Shown here: positions 1 through 5,267 of the stretch, piece by piece
Layout of the letters: every line of letters starts with the position of its first letter
Position numbering within the stretch: position 1 is the first letter of the stretch
Origin: an uncultured Spirochaetaceae bacterium
GTDB taxonomy: Bacteria > Spirochaetota > Spirochaetia > Treponematales > Treponemataceae
Length of the DNA stretch: 5,267 nucleotides
Assembly: GCA_902766345.1 (NCBI GenBank)
Contig: CACXDK010000022.1
Location: 1-5,267, forward strand
Direction: 5' to 3'
The notes under the pieces: model-generated
Seen by the model: the letters and a program-made list of their open reading frames with translations, nothing else
Told to the model about the DNA's origin: nothing
The model's database searches: none
Made by a program: the position numbers and the translations under genes

Positions 1-1664
1 AATTTTACACGTTCATCAGGAGTTTCTATACCGTGGTCAACAGAATTTCGTACACAGTGCATGATTGGATCAAGCAAATCATCAACAACTGTCTTATCAA
101 GTTCTGTCTCTTCACCTTCAATAACAAGGTTAACTTTACGTCCCAAATCACGGCTCAAATCGCGTACAACACGAGGGAAACGATTGAAAATAGTTCCAAT
201 AGGAACCATTCGAATCTTCATGACGCCTTCCTGCAATTCACTTGCAATTCTACCCAAGTTCTGGGTTGAAGAACGGAGCTTGCTGGAAGTAAGCTTGAAG
301 TCATTTTCAAACGAATCAAACCAAGTAGAAAGGCTTCCATATTCCTCAGAAAGCTTCTGACGGACTTCTTTTACAGGAACACCCTTCTGTACATCTTCAA
401 TATATTTTGGAACATCCTCGAAAAGATGATGCTGTTTTTCCTTAAAGCTGTTATTCAAAGTCTGCAACTGAACCTGAAGATCTGCAGTGTGAAGACCAAT
501 CTGGTTAAAGGCAGCTTTTGTAATAACAGTTTCACTAACCAGGTTCATCAATATGTCAACACGACGAGAGTCAACACGAAGGATTGAACCTGTCTGGCTT
601 ACCTTATGTGCCTGAGACTGCTGGGCAGCAGGTTTTTGAGCTTGAGAAGATTCAGTTTTCTGCTCTTCTACAACAGCAGCTGAAGTTTCTTCTGCTGCAG
701 GAGCTGGTGCAGCTGCCACAACAGGGGCAGAAACAGGAGCCGGAGCTGGTTTTGGAGCCTCCGGTGCAGGAGTTACAGGAGCAGCCGCAGCTTTAGTAAC
801 AACTTCAGAAGCAGAAAGATCAAAACTACTTGCACCAGAAACTTCCCGTGCATCAGCAGCAAGAGTTACATCATCCAAGAATGCAGCATCTTCTATATCT
901 TCCTGTTTTGCATCAGTTGCAATATAATATACTACCTGAGAATAGAATGTATCCTCATAAAGAGATTCAAAATCAGGAATAGTTTTAAGAACAGAGCTAA
1001 TTCCTTTGAGTGCGGCAAATACCTGAATGCCACCAACACTATTCATAGGATTAGACTCATCAAACGTTACATTTACAGACCACAACTTCTGACCTTCTGG
1101 AGTTGCCTGCTTCAATTCTGAATAATCAGAATCTGAAAGAGGTGGAAGTGGAGGCATACCAGGTGCAGCTGGCTGAGGAGCTGGAGCTACAGGCTTTTTA
1201 GCAACAGGTGCTGCTGCCGGAGCTGGTGTAGAAGGAGCTGCAGCCGAAGGCTTTTTCTTAGCACCCTTAGCAGGAATATAAGACTGAATTTTCTCTACCA
1301 GTGGGGATACATTTTCCTGATATACGGAACCGTTTTTCCGTGCCTCAAGCATAGCCTTAATTGTATCAATTGATGTAAGCAAGACATCAACAATAGGTTC
1401 TGTTACAGAAGCCGTTCCGCCACGAAGAGCATCAAGCAAATCCTCTACATCATGACAAAATGTTGAAAGTTCGGTCATTTCAACAGTTGCGGAACCACCT
1501 TTTAATGTATGTGCCGCACGGAATATTTCATCAATAGAGTCATGATTGTTCGGATCATTTTCAATGACAAGAATATTGCTTTCGAGATTCTCTACCTGCT
1601 GTTCTGCTTCGGCAAAGAAGTCTTGAAGGAGTTCTTCGTTGTTAGGATCAAGATAATCACTCAT
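1..1664 (-). CDS. cheA: CheA, chemotaxis sensor histidine kinase (3' end outside window)
   Basis: Cytoplasmic kinase of the chemoreceptor array. With CheW and receptors it autophosphorylates and passes phosphate to CheY to control flagellar rotation. The window holds 554 codons from ATG 1664, open to the left edge. Residues ~6-105 are the P1/HPt domain with phosphoacceptor His52 in AAHTLKGGSA. Residues ~133-176 and ~276-355 are Ala/Pro-rich linkers. Between them, ~192-268 resembles a P2 CheY-binding domain. Residues ~361-479 are the P3 dimerisation domain, beginning ILRVDSRRVDILMNLVSE; it is about twice the usual length. The P4 kinase domain starts near 480 (MKIRMVPIGTIFNRFPR) and reaches the N-box HxxRNxxDHG (Asn540). 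The G boxes and the CheW-like P5 domain must lie to the left. The start is supported by the typical P1 N-terminus; the next in-frame ATG (Met63) would remove His52. No Shine-Dalgarno precedes the start. In other treponemes cheW, cheX and cheY follow cheA, so they are expected beyond the left edge (inference). Confidence 0.97.
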   Translation of the reverse strand, partial: MSDYLDPNNEELLQDFFAEAEQQVENLESNILVIENDPNNHDSIDEIFRAAHTLKGGSATVEMTELSTFCHDVEDLLDALRGGTASVTEPIVDVLLTSIDTIKAMLEARKNGSVYQENVSPLVEKIQSYIPAKGAKKKPSAAAPSTPAPAAAPVAKKPVAPAPQPAAPGMPPLPPLSDSDYSELKQATPEGQKLWSVNVTFDESNPMNSVGGIQVFAALKGISSVLKTIPDFESLYEDTFYSQVVYYIATDAKQEDIEDAAFLDDVTLAADAREVSGASSFDLSASEVVTKAAAAPVTPAPEAPKPAPAPVSAPVVAAAPAPAAEETSAAVVEEQKTESSQAQKPAAQQSQAHKVSQTGSILRVDSRRVDILMNLVSETVITKAAFNQIGLHTADLQVQLQTLNNSFKEKQHHLFEDVPKYIEDVQKGVPVKEVRQKLSEEYGSLSTWFDSFENDFKLTSSKLRSSTQNLGRIASELQEGVMKIRMVPIGTIFNRFPRVVRDLSRDLGRKVNLVIEGEETELDKTVVDDLLDPIMHCVRNSVDHGIETPDERVK

Positions 1665-1671
1665 ACAATAT

Positions 1672-1699
1672 ATTTTAATCGGTTACAAATATAAGTCAA
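1672..1699 (-). promoter_or_regulatory. Sigma-70-like promoter of cheA, predicted leaderless start
   Basis: On the minus strand, TTGACT (1699-1694, 5/6 match to the -35 consensus) is separated by 16 nt from TAAAAT (1677-1672, 5/6 match to -10). Only 7 nt lie between the -10 box and the cheA ATG at 1664, so the normal transcription start would be the A of the ATG or within a base of it. No ribosome-binding site is visible upstream of the ATG, which agrees with a leaderless transcript. Motifs and spacing are seen directly; use of the promoter is inferred. Confidence 0.6.
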
Positions 1700-1729
1700 G
1701 ATAAAAAAATAAAAACGCGTTATTTTTTT

Positions 1730-1758
1730 TTCAGATTTAAGGTGTTTTATGGTAAAAT
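1730..1758 (+). promoter_or_regulatory. Candidate promoter for the outer-membrane protein gene
   Basis: TTCAGA (1730-1735, 4/6 match to -35), a 17-nt spacer, and TAAAAT (1753-1758, 5/6 match to -10). The -10 box is preceded by TGG at 1750-1752, giving an extended -10 (TGn). Transcription would start near 1765 and leave a 5' leader of about 80 nt before the ATG at 1846. TATATT at 1813-1818 is closer to the gene but has no recognisable -35, so I prefer the upstream site. Confidence 0.4.
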
Positions 1759-1825
1759 GGAAATACATCTAAAGATTAGGCCCAAATATGCCGATAAAAA
1801 GAGTTGGAGTGTTATATTTTTCCAA

Positions 1826-1833
1826 AGAGGAGG
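1826..1833 (+). promoter_or_regulatory. Strong Shine-Dalgarno of the outer-membrane protein gene
   Basis: AGAGGAGG contains a full AGGAGG at 1828-1833. The ATG at 1846 lies 12 nt downstream, a slightly long spacer. In-frame alternatives ATG 1834 and TTG 1837 are too close to the AGGAGG to be served by it, and TTG 1804 is upstream of it. This decides the start at 1846, where the protein begins with a classic signal peptide. Confidence 0.65.
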
Positions 1834-1845
1834 ATGTTGATTTAC

Positions 1846-3090
1846 ATGAAAAAGTATCTTTCTTCTATTATCGTAACTTTGTTTTCATTCATTAGCATTT
1901 ATGCAATAGAAACTCCATATTTTACAGGATATGCAGGACTTGCAGGCAATTTTACCTGTAATACTGAGTCTAAAGATTTCGATCCTGCCTTTTTTTCTGC
2001 TGGATATTTCGGTGGCCAAATAAACTTTTTGGATACTCTTATCTTCCGCAGCGAATTTTCCGTCAAAACTGGCGATATCCTTGCAGGAGACATGTTCAGA
2101 TCTCCAAGAAATACATCTTCTATATTTAAAGTTCAGGAACTTTCCGGAACCTACAAGCTCAGTACCTCTGGGCTCACACACTATTTTTCTCTTTTTTACG
2201 GAGAATTCGAACCTATCGGATCCGAAATATTCTTGCAGCGTCAGTTCGGTGTTTCAGGAATTTCATCACCGTTTACAGAAAACTGGGATGGCTTAAACGG
2301 CTCTTCAATAAGCAATTTCTACGGAGGGGGATTTTCGTATGCTCTGCGTTTTGAACAGCCAATAGCAGTTGCTACATATCTGTACAAAGACTTCAATGAA
2401 TATTATGACCAACATTCCGTCAATGTTGATTTACGCATTGCAGGAGCATTCCCAATGTTCATCTTTGATGTGTCTAGCGGTGTCGGTTTTTCTTCTGGCA
2501 GTACAGAAGGCACACTAGATGAATATGCACTTATAATAAGGGAAGCAAGTTTCCACGGAGGATTCAACTTCCTCATAGGCAATTCAGCCGAGCCAATTTC
2601 TGTATTGGCGCAGGGAGGCATTTCAAACCTCATATATGCTCCAAGAAAAAACAACCATAAAGATGATATGGAACAGGCAATGAATGAGCTCTACTTCCTG
2701 TTAGAACCAAGAGTAAATCTAAGACAGCTTTCATTTGCATTAACCTTCTTTAATATCCCGTACAGCAAGCTGGAAAACAGCTCCTATGAATACATCCGCG
2801 ATCCAATGGGAATTAACGCAAACATCTACACCAATTACTTCCATTTGGGAAGTTTGAACTATACAATGGGAATGCATGCTACACTGACATTAAGTGACAG
2901 GCCTATTAAAAAAGCCATTAATGATGGTGTATGGAAACGCAACTTCTACATAAGTCCATATACAAAAGTTCCACTCTTTGGAGGAGAATTATCTTCTTCA
3001 CTCACCATAAACTGTACACAGCTATTCAAGTTTAATCACGACTGGTACAACAGTATGGATTACAGACTCGGTTTCCGCTCTCAATTCTAA
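1846..3090 (+). CDS. Uncharacterised secreted protein, probable outer-membrane beta-barrel
   Basis: I do not recognise this 414-residue protein as a named family. It starts with a Sec signal peptide: MKKYL, a hydrophobic core at residues 6-18, and likely cleavage after Ala20 (SIYA|IETP). There is no lipobox Cys. The ~394-residue mature chain has no further long hydrophobic helix. It is rich in Gly, Ser, Phe and Tyr, with many short alternating stretches typical of beta strands, for example 113-121 HYFSLFYGE, 161-168 GGFSYALR and 295-302 LSFALTFF. It ends YRLGFRSQF; a C-terminal Phe on an amphipathic strand is the usual recognition signal for insertion by BamA. Together these suggest an outer-membrane barrel, possibly a porin or transporter, but the substrate is unknown. 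A conspicuous segment at ~118-150 (YGEFEPIGSEIFLQRQFG, then WDGL) may be a loop or plug. It is a single-gene unit with its own SD, divergent from cheA and convergent with dapL. A periplasmic beta-rich protein remains possible. Confidence 0.85.
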   Translation: MKKYLSSIIVTLFSFISIYAIETPYFTGYAGLAGNFTCNTESKDFDPAFFSAGYFGGQINFLDTLIFRSEFSVKTGDILAGDMFRSPRNTSSIFKVQELSGTYKLSTSGLTHYFSLFYGEFEPIGSEIFLQRQFGVSGISSPFTENWDGLNGSSISNFYGGGFSYALRFEQPIAVATYLYKDFNEYYDQHSVNVDLRIAGAFPMFIFDVSSGVGFSSGSTEGTLDEYALIIREASFHGGFNFLIGNSAEPISVLAQGGISNLIYAPRKNNHKDDMEQAMNELYFLLEPRVNLRQLSFALTFFNIPYSKLENSSYEYIRDPMGINANIYTNYFHLGSLNYTMGMHATLTLSDRPIKKAINDGVWKRNFYISPYTKVPLFGGELSSSLTINCTQLFKFNHDWYNSMDYRLGFRSQF

Positions 3091-3112
3091 AATAATAATA
3101 AACACAAAAAAT

Positions 3113-3151
3113 AAACCCGACTGATAAAGTTTTTACTTACCAGTCGGGTTT
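3113..3151. terminator. Bidirectional rho-independent terminator
   Basis: A perfect 11-bp inverted repeat, AAACCCGACTG (3113-3123) and CAGTCGGGTTT (3141-3151), surrounds a 17-nt loop that can itself pair AAGT with ACTT. On the plus strand it is followed by TTATTTT, ending the outer-membrane protein transcript 23 nt after its stop. On the minus strand the hairpin is followed by ATTTTTTG, ending the dapL transcript about 30 nt after its stop. It serves both convergent genes. Confidence 0.93.
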
Positions 3152-3180
3152 TTATTTTCCGTTCAAACTAAAATCTAAGT

Positions 3181-4407
3181 TTACAACTTCAATCCTGCAA
3201 GACGTTTGCAGGCTTCCTCAACATCAGCTCTGTGACCAAAACAGCTGAAACGCAGATAGCTTTCGCCAGAAGGTCCAAAACCGCTTCCTGGAGTAGTAAC
3301 AACATTACACTCATCAAGAATTTTATCAAAGATATCCCAGCTCTTCCATCCAGGGAAATATACCCACAAATATGGAGAATCGCCAGTATAATAAACCTTA
3401 ACACCAGCACTTGCAAAATTGCTGCCAGTCAAAGCCTTCTGCATAAGCTTAGCATTTTCAAGATAATAATCAACAAGACCTGTTGTTTCTTTTATACCCT
3501 CATCATCAAGAGCTGCCAAACCACCCTGCTGGGCAATATTGCTAGCTCCATTAAAGAGAGTTGTCATAACACGGTTCCAGTCCTGCTTTACAGAAGTACC
3601 ATCTGCAAACTTAAGATCAGAAGGAACCACAGACCATCCCAAACGGATTCCTGTAAATCCTGCAAGTTTAGAGAAGGAATTAATCTCTATTGCACATTTT
3701 CTTGCACCAGGAATTTCATAAATAGTACGAGGCAGACGTGAATCGCGTATAAAAGAATAATATGCAGAATCATAAATAATGATGCATCCATTCTTAAGAG
3801 CGTAGTTAACAAGTTCTGTAAGCTGCTCACGTGTGCTTGCAGCACCAGTAGGATTGTTAGGACTGCAAAAATAAATAAGAGTATCAGGCTTAATTACAGA
3901 CAAATCTGGGAAAAAGTTATTTTCAGCAGTACAAGGCAAATAAGTTACGCCCTCGTATCCGCCGTCAGCACTAGCTTTACCAGCTGCACCTACAATAACG
4001 CTTCCGTCAACGTAAACAGGATAAGCAGGATCCTGAACAGCAATGCCTGCATTTCTGCCAAACAAAGTCTGAATTCTTGCAATATCACACTTTGCACCGT
4101 CAGAAATAAAAACCTCATCTTCCGTAGCCATGTCTTTATACAAAACATCAGCAATCTTCTTGCGGAGGGCAGATAATCCCTGCTCGTCTCCATAGCCAGA
4201 ATAACCTTCTTTTGTAGTCAATTTCTGAACATAGTCAGACATAGCTTTTGCAATATGCGGAGTAATAGGCTCAGTTGTATTTCCAATGCCCAGACTTATT
4301 ATTTTTGCGTCTGGATGGTTCTGCTGATAAGCCTTTCTTCTTTTAGCAACTTCAGGAAACAAATAGCCTGCTGTTAAATTTGCAAATCCTTCATTACGAG
4401 TTAACAT
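3181..4407 (-). CDS. dapL: LL-diaminopimelate aminotransferase
   Basis: Cytosolic PLP enzyme (EC 2.6.1.83) that makes LL-diaminopimelate directly from tetrahydrodipicolinate using glutamate as amino donor. It bypasses the succinylase/acetylase steps (DapD/C/E) of the lysine and peptidoglycan precursor pathway. The 408 residues fit the family's ~390-410. Visible fold-type I aminotransferase landmarks are: LGIGNTTEPI at 39-48 (a DapL signature region); SDGAK at 102-106 (cofactor phosphate site); SPNNPTG at 182-188 with Asn185; YDSAY at 212-216 with Asp213 facing the pyridine nitrogen and Tyr216; SFSK at 244-247 with the Schiff-base Lys247; GIRLGW at 253-258; and LRFS at 385-388 with Arg386 for the substrate carboxylate. 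As I recall it, the Chlamydia DapL sequence aligns along its whole length. The start ATG 4407 has GAGAGG 6 nt upstream. The gene follows the response regulator on the same strand and has its own promoter. Confidence 0.96.
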   Translation of the reverse strand: MLTRNEGFANLTAGYLFPEVAKRRKAYQQNHPDAKIISLGIGNTTEPITPHIAKAMSDYVQKLTTKEGYSGYGDEQGLSALRKKIADVLYKDMATEDEVFISDGAKCDIARIQTLFGRNAGIAVQDPAYPVYVDGSVIVGAAGKASADGGYEGVTYLPCTAENNFFPDLSVIKPDTLIYFCSPNNPTGAASTREQLTELVNYALKNGCIIIYDSAYYSFIRDSRLPRTIYEIPGARKCAIEINSFSKLAGFTGIRLGWSVVPSDLKFADGTSVKQDWNRVMTTLFNGASNIAQQGGLAALDDEGIKETTGLVDYYLENAKLMQKALTGSNFASAGVKVYYTGDSPYLWVYFPGWKSWDIFDKILDECNVVTTPGSGFGPSGESYLRFSCFGHRADVEEACKRLAGLKL

Positions 4408-4413
4408 ATTCTA

Positions 4414-4419
4414 CCTCTC
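4414..4419 (-). promoter_or_regulatory. Shine-Dalgarno of dapL
   Basis: On the minus strand GAGAGG lies 6 nt before the dapL ATG (4407), which is ideal spacing and fixes the start. It contrasts with the response regulator and cheA, neither of which has such a site. Confidence 0.8.
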
Positions 4420-4432
4420 ATTTTTTATTTAT

Positions 4433-4459
4433 GTTTAAGATTATACTCTTATCTTAAAC
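4433..4459. repeat. Inverted repeat over the dapL -10 box, possible operator
   Basis: GTTTAAGAT (4433-4441) and ATCTTAAAC (4451-4459) are perfect 9-bp inverted copies separated by 9 nt. The repeat covers the TATAAT of the dapL promoter and the stop codon of the response regulator. No U-run follows on either strand, so it is unlikely to be a terminator. An operator role is inferred. The right arm with its preceding T (TATCTTAAAC) recurs exactly at 5214-5223. Confidence 0.5.
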
Positions 4460-4468
4460 CATCTTCAA
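4440..4468 (-). promoter_or_regulatory. Internal promoter for dapL in the 3' end of the regulator gene
   Basis: Minus-strand TTGAAG (4468-4463, 4/6 match to -35) is followed by a 17-nt spacer and a perfect TATAAT (4445-4440). The -35 lies within the last codons of the response regulator, and the -10 just beyond its stop. Transcription would start near 4433, giving a ~26-nt leader that contains the dapL Shine-Dalgarno. This would allow dapL expression independent of the regulator gene. Confidence 0.6.
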
Positions 4469-5129
4469 GAGAATAGCCTATGCCTCTTGCTGTACGGATT
4501 CTTATTTTTGCTTTAAGCTCCTCCATCTTCTTACGGATGAAAGAAATATATACTTCAACATTATTATACTCAGCGTTACTGCCTTCTCCCCAAATCCTTT
4601 CAATAATGTTTTCTTTTCTAATTACTTTATGTGGAGTCTCAAAAAGAAGATCCAGAATCTGCAATTCCTTAAGGGACAACTTCAAAGCCTCTCCCTTAGA
4701 GTTCTGAAGCTCACAGTTGTTCTTATTTAAAATAAGATCACCAAAAATAACGGTATCCTCTCTTATTGCACCCTTTCTGCGAGTAATGGCTCGAACTCTT
4801 GCAAGCAAGACATCGTTACCAACAGGCTTTACAACATAGTCATCAGCACCGCTGTCCAGAGCATTTACAATACTGCGGGAATCATCTTTAGAAGATAATA
4901 TCAGGATAGGAACCTGAATTTCATCATCTCGCAAAGCCTTAGTCATTGAGATGCTTTCGTTGTTCGAAGCAGAAATATCAATAATTATGGCATCATAAAT
5001 ATCTCCAGATGCATATTTTAACCCATCTTCGCTTGTAAAAACAGCATCCACTCCATAATGCTTTCTCTTGAAAATTTCCACGAGGGATTGTGACAGACGA
5101 ACATCGTCTTCTACTAACAGTAATCTCAT
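4449..5129 (-). CDS. OmpR/PhoB-family response regulator
   Basis: DNA-binding two-component response regulator, 226 residues, the usual size for the subfamily. The receiver domain (~1-118) has the acidic pair Asp8/Asp9, phosphoacceptor Asp51 (YDAIIIDIS), the switch Ser79 (ILILSS), the aromatic switch Tyr98 and Lys101-Pro102. The winged-helix domain (~126-222) carries LSLKELQILDLLFE, the recognition-helix region NVEVYISFIRKKM and the wing RTARGIGYSLE. The loop after Asp51 reads ISASNNES, without the usual LPxxDG, which is atypical. The frame extends to a TTG at 5165, but MRLLLVEDD at 5129 is the normal receiver N-terminus and has a promoter immediately upstream. No Shine-Dalgarno is present. 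No partner histidine kinase is in the window, so signal and partner are unknown. dapL follows after 41 nt, but a regulatory link to it is only inferred. Confidence 0.94.
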   Translation of the reverse strand: MRLLLVEDDVRLSQSLVEIFKRKHYGVDAVFTSEDGLKYASGDIYDAIIIDISASNNESISMTKALRDDEIQVPILILSSKDDSRSIVNALDSGADDYVVKPVGNDVLLARVRAITRRKGAIREDTVIFGDLILNKNNCELQNSKGEALKLSLKELQILDLLFETPHKVIRKENIIERIWGEGSNAEYNNVEVYISFIRKKMEELKAKIRIRTARGIGYSLEDGLR

Positions 5130-5135
5130 ATTAAA

Positions 5136-5164
5136 AATATAAACTTTTTTTAAGAAAATGTCCA
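5136..5164 (-). promoter_or_regulatory. Sigma-70-like promoter of the response regulator, predicted leaderless start
   Basis: Minus-strand TGGACA (5164-5159, 5/6 match to -35), a 17-nt spacer, and TATATT (5141-5136, 5/6 match to -10). Six nucleotides then separate the -10 box from ATG 5129, so the predicted transcription start is the first base of the start codon. The absence of a Shine-Dalgarno fits a leaderless mRNA and excludes the upstream TTG 5165 as a start if this promoter is used. Confidence 0.5.
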
Positions 5165-5178
5165 AAAGAAAGTATAAT
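5150..5178 (+). promoter_or_regulatory. Candidate opposing promoter (plus strand)
   Basis: TTAAGA (5150-5155, 4/6 match to -35), a 17-nt spacer, and a perfect TATAAT (5173-5178). It overlaps the regulator's promoter on the other strand, so the two would compete for polymerase. It would send transcription rightwards from about 5185, toward the window edge. AT-rich DNA yields such matches by chance, and no certain plus-strand gene is visible to its right. Confidence 0.3.
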
Positions 5179-5267
5179 TATTACAAAAAATTATAAGGCT
5201 GTTATTTTTAACCTATCTTAAACAACTGATCAATATGATTTTGTCTTACAACCAGAACAGAACAATG
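5179..5267. other. Right-edge region, gene content undecided
   Basis: Two short open frames reach the edge. On the minus strand a frame enters at 5267 and ends at a TAA (5210-5208) after 19 codons, ending CSVLVVRQNHIDQLFKIG; it could be the C-terminus of a gene upstream of the regulator. A weak hairpin (GTTA/TAAC, 5201-5212) followed by a T-rich tract on that strand could end its transcript. On the plus strand ATG 5235 opens MILSYNQNRT to the edge with no Shine-Dalgarno. Both are too short to call as genes. Confidence 0.2.
5202..5223 (+). repeat. Tandem 11-bp imperfect direct repeat upstream of the regulator
   Basis: TTATTTTTAAC (5202-5212) is followed directly by CTATCTTAAAC (5213-5223); 8 of 11 positions match. 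An 11-bp direct-repeat period is the usual geometry of OmpR/PhoB-family binding sites. The second unit contains the TATCTTAAAC word also found at 4450-4459. It lies 73-94 nt upstream of the regulator ATG. Binding is inferred. Confidence 0.35.

Noticed and set aside
33..796. Plus-strand open frames (33-269, 61-360, 584-796)
   Set aside because: They lie antisense to cheA. The 584-796 frame is a Gln/Leu/Pro/Glu-rich translation of the opposite strand of the Ala/Pro linker.
1667..1731. T-rich and A-rich tracts upstream of cheA as a terminator or riboswitch
   Set aside because: There is no GC-rich stem next to the T-run and no recognisable conserved RNA fold. They are most simply promoter-region DNA.
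1804..1845. Upstream in-frame starts of the barrel gene (TTG 1804, ATG 1834, TTG 1837)
   Set aside because: They lie before, or immediately abut, the AGGAGG site, and they would put extra residues in front of a normal signal peptide.
3189..4193. Open frames inside dapL on both strands
   Set aside because: The whole stretch is explained by dapL with all catalytic motifs in place. The other frames show no family features and have no ribosome-binding sites.
4433..4459. Inverted repeat between regulator and dapL as a terminator
   Set aside because: It is AT-rich and no U-run follows on either strand. Its overlap with the dapL -10 fits an operator better.
5130..5165. TTG 5165 as start of the response regulator
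   Set aside because: It adds 12 residues before the standard receiver N-terminus, has no ribosome-binding site, and overlaps the predicted -35 box.

Overview
The window looks like chromosomal DNA from a spirochaete, most likely a Treponema. The DNA is AT-rich (roughly 40% G+C by eye). The left-hand gene is a CheA with an unusually long dimerisation domain, a form I associate with treponemes. There is also an outer-membrane beta-barrel candidate and a DapL-type diaminopimelate aminotransferase. There are no tRNA or rRNA genes, CRISPR arrays, insertion sequences or other mobile DNA that I can see.

Layout, left to right. (1) Positions 1-1664, minus strand: 554 residues of cheA, the chemotaxis histidine kinase, running off the left edge inside the ATP-binding domain. 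(2) 1665-1845: a divergent intergenic region with a cheA promoter that places the transcript start at the cheA ATG, and a candidate promoter plus strong ribosome-binding site for the next gene. (3) 1846-3090, plus strand: an uncharacterised secreted protein, probably an outer-membrane beta-barrel. (4) 3113-3151: a bidirectional terminator between convergent genes. (5) 3181-4407, minus strand: dapL, lysine/diaminopimelate biosynthesis. (6) 4449-5129, minus strand: an OmpR/PhoB-family response regulator, 41 nt upstream of dapL and in the same direction. (7) 5130-5267: regulatory DNA with a regulator promoter, a candidate opposing promoter, sequence repeats, and possibly the edge of another gene.

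The chemotaxis gene, the barrel gene and the regulator-dapL pair are probably three separate transcription units. The regulator and dapL may be partly co-transcribed, but dapL also has a good promoter of its own inside the 3' end of the regulator gene.

The most notable points are at the regulatory level. cheA and the regulator both lack a Shine-Dalgarno sequence, and both have a sigma-70-like promoter whose spacing predicts a leaderless mRNA. A 10-bp word, TATCTTAAAC, flanks the regulator gene on both sides and forms half of an inverted repeat over the dapL -10 box, so it could be the regulator's own binding site. I do not see a clearly new multi-gene system. The uncharacterised barrel protein and these control sites are the best leads.
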